Below are positions 24,204 to 32,855 of a DNA stretch of 32,855 nucleotides, one piece after another. The notes under the pieces are model-generated. The model searched no databases. It saw nothing but the letters and a program-made list of their open reading frames with translations, and had not been told where the DNA came from. A program made the translations under genes and the position numbers. Origin of the DNA: Bacteroidales bacterium (GTDB taxonomy: Bacteria; Bacteroidota; Bacteroidia; Bacteroidales; UBA12170). Within the stretch, counting starts at the first letter, position 1. Every line of letters starts with the position of its first letter. The DNA lies in NCBI GenBank assembly GCA_029938465.1, contig JAOZUW010000013.1, positions 2,633-35,487 on the forward strand, given 5' to 3'.

Positions 24204-25868
24204 ATGCGATCTATTATTGTTTTATCTTTTATTATTTTTACCATGATTTTTATCTCCTGTAATGGAGAAAATTCTAATCAAAACACAAATCATTCGGAAC
24301 AATCTTTTTACCAAATAGGAAATGACAGTAGTCTTATTCTAGCTCTTTTAAACAAAGGTGTCATTGAAAATCACAAACTTTTCGCAATAGATGTTTTAAA
24401 GGAATTTTATAAAAACCGTGAATATCAAGTAGCTTGGATAGAAAAAGACAATATAAATCAAGCTCTGCAGGCTATTGAAGATATTTATGATGATGGTTTA
24501 CATCCAGAAGATTATCATTATTCTCTTTTAAAAGAAAAAGTACAGCAATTCTCTCAATCACAAAGTATTGATTCTGTTGAATTTGCATATTTTGATATTC
24601 TACTATCAGATGCTATCATAACAGCAAGTATGCATTTAATGGCTGGGAAAGTTGACCCAGAATCTTTAAAAAGAAAATGGAATATAGATAGAGTAAACTT
24701 CCAGGATAGATATCACACAGCAGCAGAATCACTACAAACTTCCATTGAGGAAAAACATATTGTAAAAGATTTTGAGAATCTAAAACCAAAACATTATATG
24801 TATTCAGGTTTAAAAAAAGCTTTAGTAGAATACCGTGGATACAAAACTAATGGTGGTTGGGATTCCATTGCATCTGGAGAAACTTTAAAAATTAATCAGA
24901 AATCAATTCGCGTTTCACAATTAAAAGCACGACTATTAGCTTCTAATGAAATGGAGGAATATGTGAGTGTTAATGATAGCGTTTACGATAGTATTCTATT
25001 TTTACATGTTCAAAAAGCCCAAAAGAAATATGGTATCCAAGCTGATGGTAATGTGGGTAAGCAAAGTATTGAAGAGCTCAATATTTCTTTAGATTACAGA
25101 ATAGAACAAATAAAAGCTAATTTGGAAAGAGCCCGATGGGTGATGTATAATTTGGAAGATAAGTTTATTGCAGTGAATATTGCTGCTTTTGAGCTTTATT
25201 TTGTCGATCATAATAAAGAACTATTAACATCAAAAGTTATTGTAGGAAAAGATCATACCAAAACAACCATATTTAAAGCTTCCATGCAATATGTGGTAAT
25301 AAATCCTACTTGGGGAGTTCCACGCAGCCTGTATGGAGGATACATTAATAAACTAAAAAATAACCCGGGGTATTTTGCTCAAAAAAATATGGAAGTAATA
25401 ACAACTAGTGGACAAGCCGTTGCAATTGAAGGTAAAGATTGGAGTGCTTATACTTTGCATAATTTCCCTTATATGTTTCGCCAGAAATCAGGACCCAGCA
25501 ATGCCCTAGGTTATGTAAAGTGTATGTTCCCTAATCAATATTCTATTTATATTCATGACACTCCATCACGCTCTCTATTTAATCGTGAAACTCGTACATT
25601 TAGTCATGGCTGTATACGTACAGAAAAAATAAGAAATGTAGCGGAGCTCCTTTTACAACCTAATAATGATGGATGGAATCAAGATAGGATTTCTGAAATT
25701 ATAGAAAGCGGTACAACAACCACTATCTCCTTAAAAGAGAAAGTTCCTGTGCTTATTATCTATTGGACTGCTGGTATAGGATTTCAAAAGAATTTCTACT
25801 TTAAGCCCGATATCTATAAACGTGATAATGAATTAATTGAAGCATTAAATAAAAACTTTGAGCTATAA
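24204..25868 (+). CDS. L,D-transpeptidase lipoprotein (YcbB/LdtD-like)
   Basis: This 554-residue protein makes 3-3 (mDAP-mDAP) crosslinks in peptidoglycan. The N-terminus is a lipoprotein signal with the lipidated Cys at position 19 (IFISC). The following region matches the YcbB scaffold domain, with a short peptidoglycan-binding-like segment (KAQKKYGIQADGNVGKQSIEELN, near 270-293). The YkuD catalytic domain covers about 320-510: VVINPTWGVPRS, then IHDTPSR, then SHGCIR with catalytic Cys470 and His468. Length is normal for YcbB-type enzymes (550-615). The next gene, 78 bp downstream on the same strand, is a YcbK/MepK-like endopeptidase, the same neighbour order as ycbB-ycbK in E. coli, which supports a joint role in making and cutting 3-3 crosslinks. 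Confidence 0.92.
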   Translation: MRSIIVLSFIIFTMIFISCNGENSNQNTNHSEQSFYQIGNDSSLILALLNKGVIENHKLFAIDVLKEFYKNREYQVAWIEKDNINQALQAIEDIYDDGLHPEDYHYSLLKEKVQQFSQSQSIDSVEFAYFDILLSDAIITASMHLMAGKVDPESLKRKWNIDRVNFQDRYHTAAESLQTSIEEKHIVKDFENLKPKHYMYSGLKKALVEYRGYKTNGGWDSIASGETLKINQKSIRVSQLKARLLASNEMEEYVSVNDSVYDSILFLHVQKAQKKYGIQADGNVGKQSIEELNISLDYRIEQIKANLERARWVMYNLEDKFIAVNIAAFELYFVDHNKELLTSKVIVGKDHTKTTIFKASMQYVVINPTWGVPRSLYGGYINKLKNNPGYFAQKNMEVITTSGQAVAIEGKDWSAYTLHNFPYMFRQKSGPSNALGYVKCMFPNQYSIYIHDTPSRSLFNRETRTFSHGCIRTEKIRNVAELLLQPNNDGWNQDRISEIIESGTTTTISLKEKVPVLIIYWTAGIGFQKNFYFKPDIYKRDNELIEALNKNFEL

Positions 25869-25946
25869 CAAACCTGCGTTAAGAATAGTTAAAAGCCATC
25901 GTTAGTTTATGGGCATAGTTTATCTTTACCCAATAATTATTTTACT

Positions 25947-26846
25947 ATGATAAAAAGAACACTAGGACTTATTAGTTTGGTATTGATCAGCTTCTTTGCA
26001 CAAGCTCAAAATACAAGTCAGCTTAAAGTTAATGATATTCCTTTAGACTTTGATCTTCTTTCATTTTCATTATTACCAAATGATTCTGCTTTTATTGAAA
26101 CAACTGACGGATCTACTTTTCAGATAACAAATGAGAATGGCATTGATATATCAGTTTCTAATATGTATTGGAAAGCAGATAGTGGCTCAGGAATCTATTC
26201 TATTCATATTGAGAATAATAGCAAAAGCTATAAAGTAAATTTTATAGTGATGGATACTTTTGAAGAGATTAAAAATACTCCCAATGATTTTACTATTGGT
26301 ACATACCCAGCCAAAGCCTATAAAAACCTAGCTCAATATGAAGCTCCAAAAGGTATGATTAAAGTAACTAAAGAAAACCAAGATACTTTTCTGACTCAAC
26401 ATTTTCAGCTTAAAGATTTTTTGGTTAAACAAGGTAGTGGCTATCCAAAATACGTATTAGTTAGTCCTAAACTACTATATAAATTAGAACTAATTATTGC
26501 TAAATTAAAAGAACAGGATTACCATGTAGGAAATATGCATGTAATGAGTGGTTACAGAACGCCTTATTATAATGCTAAAATTGGAAATGGGAAAAGCAGC
26601 AGACATATATATGGCGATGCTGCAGATATCTTCCTAGACAATGATAATAATCAAGCTATGGATGATTTAAACAAAGACGGGAAAATCAGCATACACGATG
26701 CTCAAATTTTAGGAAAAATTGTTGAAAACATCGATAAAGACCCTCAATATAAATGGCTCATTGGTGGTCTTGGTATATATAATGGAAATGGTGCACATAG
26801 AGGTTTTATCCACGTAGACACTCGTGGTTATAAAGCAAGATGGTAG
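25947..26846 (+). CDS. M15-family peptidoglycan endopeptidase/carboxypeptidase (YcbK/MepK-like)
   Basis: This 299-residue exported protein has a signal peptide cleaved after AQA at 20. The C-terminal catalytic domain starts near 145 and shows SGYRTPYYN (201-209), SRHIYGDAADIF with zinc ligands H220 and D227, and GFIHVDTRG with the third ligand H289. This is the M15 zinc-peptidase arrangement. Between the zinc ligands lies a perfect 12-residue EF-hand-like loop (D240 to D251, DLNKDGKISIHD), so calcium may stabilise the domain. Residues 25-110 are an N-terminal domain without a recognised family. It follows the L,D-transpeptidase gene and probably trims the crosslinks that enzyme makes. TATCTTTA at 25921-25928 could be its own -7 box (one mismatch). 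It converges on the GH3 gene, with 9 bp between their stop codons. Confidence 0.87.
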   Translation: MIKRTLGLISLVLISFFAQAQNTSQLKVNDIPLDFDLLSFSLLPNDSAFIETTDGSTFQITNENGIDISVSNMYWKADSGSGIYSIHIENNSKSYKVNFIVMDTFEEIKNTPNDFTIGTYPAKAYKNLAQYEAPKGMIKVTKENQDTFLTQHFQLKDFLVKQGSGYPKYVLVSPKLLYKLELIIAKLKEQDYHVGNMHVMSGYRTPYYNAKIGNGKSSRHIYGDAADIFLDNDNNQAMDDLNKDGKISIHDAQILGKIVENIDKDPQYKWLIGGLGIYNGNGAHRGFIHVDTRGYKARW

Positions 26847-26855
26847 AGACTAAAA

Positions 26856-29546
26856 CTACTCTAACACTGTTAGTATATCTCTTAATCGAATATCGTTAGA
26901 AGATGCACCAATCATAATCCTAAATTCTCCAGGCTCTACAATTCTATTCAAATTTACATCTAGCATACTTAATAATTCCGGGTTAATCTTGAAAGATAAT
27001 TCTTGTGTAGCTCCTTTTTTCAGATGAATACGCTGAAAACCTTTTAACTCCATTATTGGACGAGCCACCGAAGCATATAAATCTCTAATATATAATTGCA
27101 CTACTTCATCACCATCAAAATCACCAGTATTAGTGATCTTAAAACGAACAGTGCAACTAGCATCTGCCTGAATATTATTTTGATCCATTACTAAATCAGA
27201 ATACTTAAATTGAGTATAACTCAACCCATAACCAAAAGGAAAAAGAGGCTTACCACTAAGATTTAAATAGTCATCTCCCCTACCAGTAGGCTTATGGTTA
27301 TAATACAATGGTAGTTGAGCTTCATCTAAAGGAAAAGTAATAGGCAATCGGCCAGCAGGATTATAATCACCGAATAATACATCGCACACTGCATTTCCAC
27401 CCTCTTCGCCAGGATACCAAACATCAATAATAGCATAAACATGCTGAATCCAAGCATTCATATTAACGGCACTTCCTCCTACAATAACTACTACCATTGG
27501 TTTTCCTGTTTCTGCCACACTATTTATCAGCTCTTCTTGATGTCCGGGTAAAGAAAGGTGGGCTCTATCCCGAAACTCACCCTCTTCGATTCCAACTACC
27601 ACCACAGCTAGCTCACTCTTATCAGCCAAAGCTACCGCTTGTTGTATCTCATGTTTCCATTTTTGCTCCACAGTCTGATTCCATAATAATTTAAATCTCA
27701 CATTCCCCACTGTTTCATAAAATTCCAAACGGATATCATATTCCTTATTTTTCTCAAAATAATAGCTTTTAGTAAGCCTCCGGTATGTTTGTTTCTTCCA
27801 GTTATCAATGATAAGCTCCTCATTGATATATAATCTATAACCATCATCACCTTCTATACCTATTTCAAAATCACCTGTTTCTTTAGATGTTAGCTTTCCT
27901 GACCAACGAACAGAATAAAAATCATAATTTATCCTCTCTTGATCGGGTGAAAATAATGTCCAGCCAAAATCTATTTTATCATCAACTCTTATAAGTTCAG
28001 CATTCCCTGACAAAGCAATATTATTAAAATACTCCCCTAATAATCCGCTTTCTATTTTACCTTTATAATTGCAAGACAGGTTCTCTTTTGGAATACTCAC
28101 AAAATCAATTGATTCTCTTCCACATGCAGGCGTATAGTTAATTTGGCATGTTTGACCTAGTTTATTTTTTATTCCTTGCAAAATACTGATGGGATTATTT
28201 CCCGGACCAGAATAACCTCCCAGTCGAGCCTCCTGTGCATCCACTCCAATAAGAGCAATAGATTTTATATCTTTTGAAAGTGGTAATACATTATTTTCAT
28301 TCTTTAATAGCACAATAGATTCTAAGGCTGCTTTTTTAGCCAATATTTTATGTGCATTATTCCCTTCATACACCTCTGCTTCTTCAGGCTTAACATAAGG
28401 ATTTTCGAATAATCCCAACTTGAATTTAGCATAAAGAACTCGTCGAACAGACTCATTTACAGCAGATTCCTCAATCATTCCTTTTTCAAAAGCTTCAAAA
28501 AATAAAGGATAATGAGAATACGATGTCTGAAAAATAACATCTAATCCATTTTCGATGGCCTGCTCTGTTGATTCTGCATAGTTTTTAGCCGTAAAATGCA
28601 AAACATTAGCACCACCCGTAGCTCCTGCATCTGAAATTACAAAACCATTAAAACCCCACTCTTCTTTTAGTTTTTGATTCAATAGCCAATTATTTGCGGT
28701 GCAAGCTCTTCCATCTAAAGAATTATAGGATGTCATCACAGACACCACTTTTGCCTTTTGAAAACAAGCTTTAAAAGCAGGGAAATAAATTTCTTCCAAT
28801 AGTCTTTCATTAAAATGAATAGGGTAACTATCTCTACCACCGTCGCCCACATTGGCAATAAAATGCTTTGGTGTTGTAATAACACCCATTTTTTCAAATT
28901 GCGACACAAAAGAAAAAGCCATTTGGGTTGTCAGGAATGGATCTTCTCCATAAGTTTCTTCCGTTCTGCCCCATCTTACATCTCTGGAAATATTTAATAC
29001 CGGAGATAAGATTTGCCGAATACCTCTGGTTTTAGTTTCCTGAGCTATGGCATATGCTACATCTCCCATCAAAATAGTATCCCAAGTAGCAGCCAATGCA
29101 ATAGATTGCGGAAAAGCAGTTGCTCCTTTTCTAACCAATCCATGCAAAGCTTCATCAAAAGGGATGATTGGAATTCCAAGGCGTGTCTCTTCTATAAAGT
29201 ATTTTTGAATTTCGTTAATCAATAAGGCAGTTTCTTTAGCGGCACCACCTTTGGAATAATCTAAAATTTGCTCAGCCTCATGGCCTGTGTTACTTTTCGT
29301 AGATACCTGAAAACCAAATAATCCGTATTTATATTTTTCTTTTCCATCTGACAAATCTCCGGGAATCATAAATAATTGCCAGAATTTCTCCTCCAGTGTC
29401 ATTCTACTTAAAAGATCATCTACTCTTTCTTCAATAGAATTGTTTGGGTTTTTATATTTTATTTGCTCCTCTTGCTGACAAGAAAAAAAGCCGAAAATAA
29501 AAATGAATAAAAAAAGGTTAATAGATATGTTTTTAACAGAAATCAT
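26856..29546 (-). CDS. GH3 family beta-glycosidase lipoprotein with inserted PA14 domain
   Basis: Starting at the ATG at 29546 this is 896 residues. The signal peptide ends at a Cys at 23 (GFFSC), so it is probably a lipoprotein. The GH3 N-terminal barrel (about 35-360) includes KHFIANVGDGGRDS and the nucleophile Asp306 in VISDAG. The GH3 C-terminal sandwich is interrupted by a PA14 domain at about 475-610 (SGLLGEYFNN, IGIEGDDGYRLYI), a carbohydrate-binding insertion found in some beta-glucosidases. It ends with a fibronectin III-like domain (SYTQFKYSDL, FKITNTGDFDGDEVVQLYI). It should release terminal beta-linked sugars from oligosaccharides at the cell surface or in the periplasm; the exact sugar cannot be read. 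The longer reading frame up to 29654 begins at TTG and translates a minisatellite (repeating FKVQGSG), so it is not the start. No SusC/SusD pair is adjacent. Confidence 0.9.
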   Translation of the reverse strand: MISVKNISINLFLFIFIFGFFSCQQEEQIKYKNPNNSIEERVDDLLSRMTLEEKFWQLFMIPGDLSDGKEKYKYGLFGFQVSTKSNTGHEAEQILDYSKGGAAKETALLINEIQKYFIEETRLGIPIIPFDEALHGLVRKGATAFPQSIALAATWDTILMGDVAYAIAQETKTRGIRQILSPVLNISRDVRWGRTEETYGEDPFLTTQMAFSFVSQFEKMGVITTPKHFIANVGDGGRDSYPIHFNERLLEEIYFPAFKACFQKAKVVSVMTSYNSLDGRACTANNWLLNQKLKEEWGFNGFVISDAGATGGANVLHFTAKNYAESTEQAIENGLDVIFQTSYSHYPLFFEAFEKGMIEESAVNESVRRVLYAKFKLGLFENPYVKPEEAEVYEGNNAHKILAKKAALESIVLLKNENNVLPLSKDIKSIALIGVDAQEARLGGYSGPGNNPISILQGIKNKLGQTCQINYTPACGRESIDFVSIPKENLSCNYKGKIESGLLGEYFNNIALSGNAELIRVDDKIDFGWTLFSPDQERINYDFYSVRWSGKLTSKETGDFEIGIEGDDGYRLYINEELIIDNWKKQTYRRLTKSYYFEKNKEYDIRLEFYETVGNVRFKLLWNQTVEQKWKHEIQQAVALADKSELAVVVVGIEEGEFRDRAHLSLPGHQEELINSVAETGKPMVVVIVGGSAVNMNAWIQHVYAIIDVWYPGEEGGNAVCDVLFGDYNPAGRLPITFPLDEAQLPLYYNHKPTGRGDDYLNLSGKPLFPFGYGLSYTQFKYSDLVMDQNNIQADASCTVRFKITNTGDFDGDEVVQLYIRDLYASVARPIMELKGFQRIHLKKGATQELSFKINPELLSMLDVNLNRIVEPGEFRIMIGASSNDIRLRDILTVLE

Positions 29547-29563
29547 ATGTACAGTTTTTAAAC

Positions 29564-29640
29564 TTTGAACCTTGAATCTTGAACCCTGAACCTTGAACCC
29601 TGAACCCTGAACCTTGAACCCTGAACCTTGAACCCTGAAC
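29564..29640. repeat. 7-bp minisatellite (CCTGAAC/CTTGAAC), 11 units
   Basis: Eleven head-to-tail 7-bp units alternate between CTTGAAC and CCTGAAC, with two variants at the left end (TTTGAAC and CTTGAAT). It fills the gap between the DUF4468 gene stop (29648) and the GH3 start (29546). Because seven is not a multiple of three, three units make 21 bp; on the minus strand the array is open in the GH3 frame and encodes repeated FKVQGSG. Confidence 0.93.
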
Positions 29641-29647
29641 CTTAAGC

Positions 29648-30193
29648 CTACCAATCCTCTTCTTTATAAACCTTAGCAGGCTTCATTCCTTTCTTTAAGC
29701 TTTCTATTTTTTCGTGAGCAAAGGCATCTAATTGCTTTAAATACTCAGGATTATAATCAGCAGTTGATTTCTTCATCCATTTTTCGGCAGGGAAACGTGA
29801 TGTTTTCTTTAACACAAAGTTGGTCATCTCAATCCGATAACGGTTATCTTTAAACCTGATAACCATATCATACAGTACTGCACTCCCCTGAGATACAGAG
29901 CCATCTTCTTGAGTATCATAAAGTCGGAAATTATGACGAACTACAATTTTACCATCTTCTACATCACGTGTTGGAGTAACAGAAGCCGGATTTTTATAGG
30001 CTCCATTAATCCATTTCACACAACGTTTAAAAAGATCTTTTTGAATACCAGGTTCTTTCACAACTTCAATATATCTGATATGACCTTCCTCATCAACAGG
30101 AATATCTGGCATAGCAGCAGATTCTATTGTAGTTTGGGCGCTTAGTAAAAAAGGTGATAATACAACGAATATTAATAATAAATACTTCTTCAT
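29648..30193 (-). CDS. DUF4468 domain-containing exported protein
   Basis: This 181-residue protein has a Sec signal peptide (hydrophobic residues 4-18, cleavage after LSAQ near 20). The mature part carries the DUF4468 pattern: GHIRYIEVVKEPGIQKDLFKRCVKWIN near 37-63, followed by strands ending in DMVIRFKDNRYRIEMTNF. This family has a TATA-binding-protein-like fold and is common in Bacteroidota; its role is unknown. The C-terminus is charged (KKGMKPAKVYKEEDW). The start codon sits at the edge of an 11-bp inverted repeat that also overlaps a TATTTTTG promoter box, suggesting regulated expression. It shares the strand with the GH3 gene beyond the minisatellite but there is no evidence that they work together. 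Confidence 0.8.
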   Translation of the reverse strand: MKKYLLLIFVVLSPFLLSAQTTIESAAMPDIPVDEEGHIRYIEVVKEPGIQKDLFKRCVKWINGAYKNPASVTPTRDVEDGKIVVRHNFRLYDTQEDGSVSQGSAVLYDMVIRFKDNRYRIEMTNFVLKKTSRFPAEKWMKKSTADYNPEYLKQLDAFAHEKIESLKKGMKPAKVYKEEDW

Positions 30194-30229
30194 TTTGTAT
30201 GGTTTGTTAATTTAAATTACCATACAAAA
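30193..30229 (-). promoter_or_regulatory. 11-bp perfect inverted repeat, candidate operator of the DUF4468 gene
   Basis: TTTTGTATGGT at 30193-30203 is mirrored perfectly by ACCATACAAAA at 30219-30229, with a 15-bp AT-only spacer that is itself nearly symmetric. It overlaps the start codon on one side and a -7-like box TATTTTTG (30225-30232, minus strand) on the other. It could bind a dimeric regulator or fold as an RNA hairpin covering the start. Confidence 0.5.
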
Positions 30230-30242
30230 ATACATAAAATAA

Positions 30243-30273
30243 AAAAAGTCTTCCGAGATTCGAAAGACTTTTT
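30243..30273 (-). terminator. Rho-independent terminator of groES-groEL
   Basis: A stem of AAAAAGTCTT against AAGACTTTTT, extended by CGA/TCG with one mismatch and closed by a short loop. It ends in T on both strands and lies 23 bp beyond the groEL stop codon. Confidence 0.75.
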
Positions 30274-30295
30274 AAACAATAAGTTTTTAATAAAA

Positions 30296-31954
<1,659 letters not shown>

Positions 31955-31980
31955 TTATTTTTTTTTAAATTATCATTATT

Positions 31981-32250
31981 TTAAAGTACAGCCAAAATTT
32001 CCGACTGTTCCATAATTAAATATTTCTTTCCTTCTAATTCTATTTCAGTTCCAGCAAACCTTCCATAAAGAACGGCATCATCAACTTTCACTTCCAAATC
32101 TTTACCATCGGCAGTTTTTCCAGTAGCCATAACCAAACCCTGCATTGGTTTTTCTTTAGCTGTATCTGGAATAATAATTCCACTTGCTGTTGTTGTTTCG
32201 GCTTCTTGAGGAGCAATAATCACTCTTTCGCCTAAAGGTTTTATCTTCAT
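31981..32250 (-). CDS. groES: Co-chaperonin GroES (Hsp10)
   Basis: This 89-residue protein forms the heptameric lid of the GroEL chamber. It starts MKIKPLGERVII and contains the mobile loop (ETTTASGIIIPDTAKEKP, about 18-35) and the conserved core motifs VLYGRFAGTEIE and KYLIMEQSEILAVL. I use the ATG at 32250 because it gives the usual GroES N-terminus. An in-frame ATG at 32346 would add 32 non-conserved residues and lies inside an inverted repeat. It is the first gene of the operon with groEL 32 bp downstream. Confidence 0.98.
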   Translation of the reverse strand: MKIKPLGERVIIAPQEAETTTASGIIIPDTAKEKPMQGLVMATGKTADGKDLEVKVDDAVLYGRFAGTEIELEGKKYLIMEQSEILAVL

Positions 32251-32315
32251 CTTGAATAGTTTTAAATTGTATAGTCTCTGCTTAGCGAAATTTATGCCAT
32301 TTGCTTTGTAATTAA

Positions 32316-32354
32316 CTTTTGTCAGTTTGATATGCCATACTGACATTACAAAAG
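32316..32354 (-). promoter_or_regulatory. Inverted repeat upstream of groESL (candidate heat-shock operator)
   Basis: CTTTTGTCAGT at 32316-32326 is mirrored by ACTGAC-ATTAC-AAAAG at 32339-32354, with a 5-base insertion in the right arm. The core TGTCAGT-n12-ACTGACA is perfect. It lies 65-105 bp before the groES ATG, between it and the divergent YjbR-family gene. A weak -7-like TAAATTTC lies nearer the gene. The sequence does not match the CIRCE element. Confidence 0.5.
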
Positions 32355-32417
32355 TTTAGAATTATTAAATAAATATAGATTTGTTTATTATTTTCGTGAA
32401 AAGAAAAAATATCAATA

Positions 32418-32759
32418 ATGAATATAGAAGAATTTAGAAATTATTGCTTAAACAAAGAGAATGTAAGTGAAGGGTTTCCTTTTGATGAGGTTACTTTAGT
32501 TATAAAAGTACATCAAAAAATATTTACTTTGGTTAGTTTGGATGGGCCTTTAAGAGTAAACTTAAAATGCAATCCGGATAAGGCTATTGAGCTTAGAGAA
32601 CAGCATACAGAGATTATCCCAGGCTATCATATGAATAAAAAACACTGGAATACAGTTGATTTAGAAGGCAGCCTGAATGATGATTTTATAAAAGAGTTGA
32701 TTGATCACAGTTATGATTTGATATGGAGGAGTTTGCCAAAACGTTTGAGAGAAGTATGA
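32418..32759 (+). CDS. MmcQ/YjbR family protein
   Basis: This 113-residue protein matches the YjbR/MmcQ family of about 110-120 residues: MNIEEFRNYCLNKENVSEGFPFDE at the N-terminus, then KIFTLVSLDGPLRVNLKCNPDKAIELRE in the middle, and PGYHMNKKHWNTVDLEG near 66-83, followed by a C-terminal helix with SYDLIWRSLPKRLRE. The fold is a CyaY-like alpha/beta sandwich once proposed to bind DNA; its biochemical role is not settled. It is divergent from groES, with a 160-bp shared region containing an inverted repeat. A nested palindromic sequence follows it directly. Confidence 0.9.
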   Translation: MNIEEFRNYCLNKENVSEGFPFDEVTLVIKVHQKIFTLVSLDGPLRVNLKCNPDKAIELREQHTEIIPGYHMNKKHWNTVDLEGSLNDDFIKELIDHSYDLIWRSLPKRLREV

Positions 32760-32763
32760 AAAA

Positions 32764-32855
32764 AGTTAGGGCAATACTAAAACTAAACCACTATGGGCTG
32801 GAAGTACCATCGGTTTACTTTACGAATAAAATTCGTTTCTATTTTAATCCTAACT
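32764..32855. repeat. Nested palindromic (REP-like) element at the window edge
   Basis: Outer arms AGTTAGG (32764-32770) and CCTAACT (32849-32855) enclose inner arms AAACC/GGTTT (32785-32789 and 32812-32816) and ATGG/CCAT (32793-32796 and 32807-32810) around a short loop. A side hairpin ACGAAT-AAA-ATTCGT lies at 32822-32836. The layout resembles a branched hairpin. It may continue beyond the window. Confidence 0.45.

Noticed and set aside
29547-29654. N-terminal extension of the GH3 protein (starting at TTG)
   Set aside because: It only translates the 7-bp minisatellite, overlaps the stop of the previous gene, and would hide the lipoprotein signal.
32251-32346. 32-residue N-terminal extension of GroES
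   Set aside because: The normal GroES N-terminus begins at the ATG at 32250, and the upstream ATG lies in an inverted repeat in the promoter region.
32756-32855. Partial gene starting at ATGA overlap with the YjbR-family stop codon, or a convergent gene ending at 32783
   Set aside because: Both strands are open over this short stretch because it is a nested palindrome; neither translation is recognisable.

Overview
This window looks like chromosomal DNA of a Bacteroidota bacterium. It is AT-rich, and several genes are preceded by the TAnnTTTG type of -7 promoter box used in that phylum. One protein ends in a type IX secretion sorting domain, and the families present (DUF4468, GxxExxY, GYDIA-type GHMP kinase, DEAD-box helicases with basic tails) are typical of Bacteroidota. 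An NAD(P)/ferredoxin-type flavin/iron-sulfur complex beside a membrane cytochrome b/Rieske/multiheme module suggests an anaerobic or facultative lifestyle. I cannot place it below phylum from this sequence.

Layout. (1) 1-5541, minus strand: a three-gene NuoE/NuoF/large-subunit operon. The large subunit runs off the left edge. It joins a NuoG-type [2Fe-2S] domain, a GltD-like FAD/NADPH module, two [4Fe-4S] clusters and a formate-dehydrogenase-like domain whose catalytic positions are substituted. (2) 5813-7111: a secreted leucine-rich T9SS cargo protein. (3) 7340-10627: a partial mevalonate/isoprenoid cluster (GHMP kinase, class II HMG-CoA reductase, type 2 IPP isomerase), followed upstream by a DEAD-box helicase with a DEVD motif II. 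(4) 12111-16838: a cytochrome b / Rieske / octaheme-cytochrome-TPR operon. A GxxExxY (PD-(D/E)XK-like) gene embedded in four copies of a 65-bp palindromic repeat has been inserted between cytochrome b and Rieske. (5) 16939-19493: a small predicted barrel protein, a TerB-like protein, an ATP-cone/Mrr-nuclease fusion and smpB. (6) 19510-24065: two fold-type II PLP enzymes in a translationally coupled pair, and a DbpA/CsdA-type helicase with its terminator and promoter. (7) 24204-26846: an L,D-transpeptidase lipoprotein followed by an M15 endopeptidase, a cell-wall 3-3 crosslink pair. (8) 26856-30193: a GH3-PA14 glycosidase lipoprotein and a DUF4468 protein, separated by a 7-bp minisatellite. (9) 30296-32250: groES-groEL with a terminator and a candidate operator. 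Then come a YjbR-family gene and a nested palindromic element at the right edge.

The strongest leads are the StnC-like subunit with a dead molybdopterin site, the bc-type complex in which an octaheme TPR cytochrome sits where cytochrome c1/f would be expected, and the repeat-bracketed GxxExxY cassette that splits that operon. All family assignments were made by reading motifs by eye; no searches were run.
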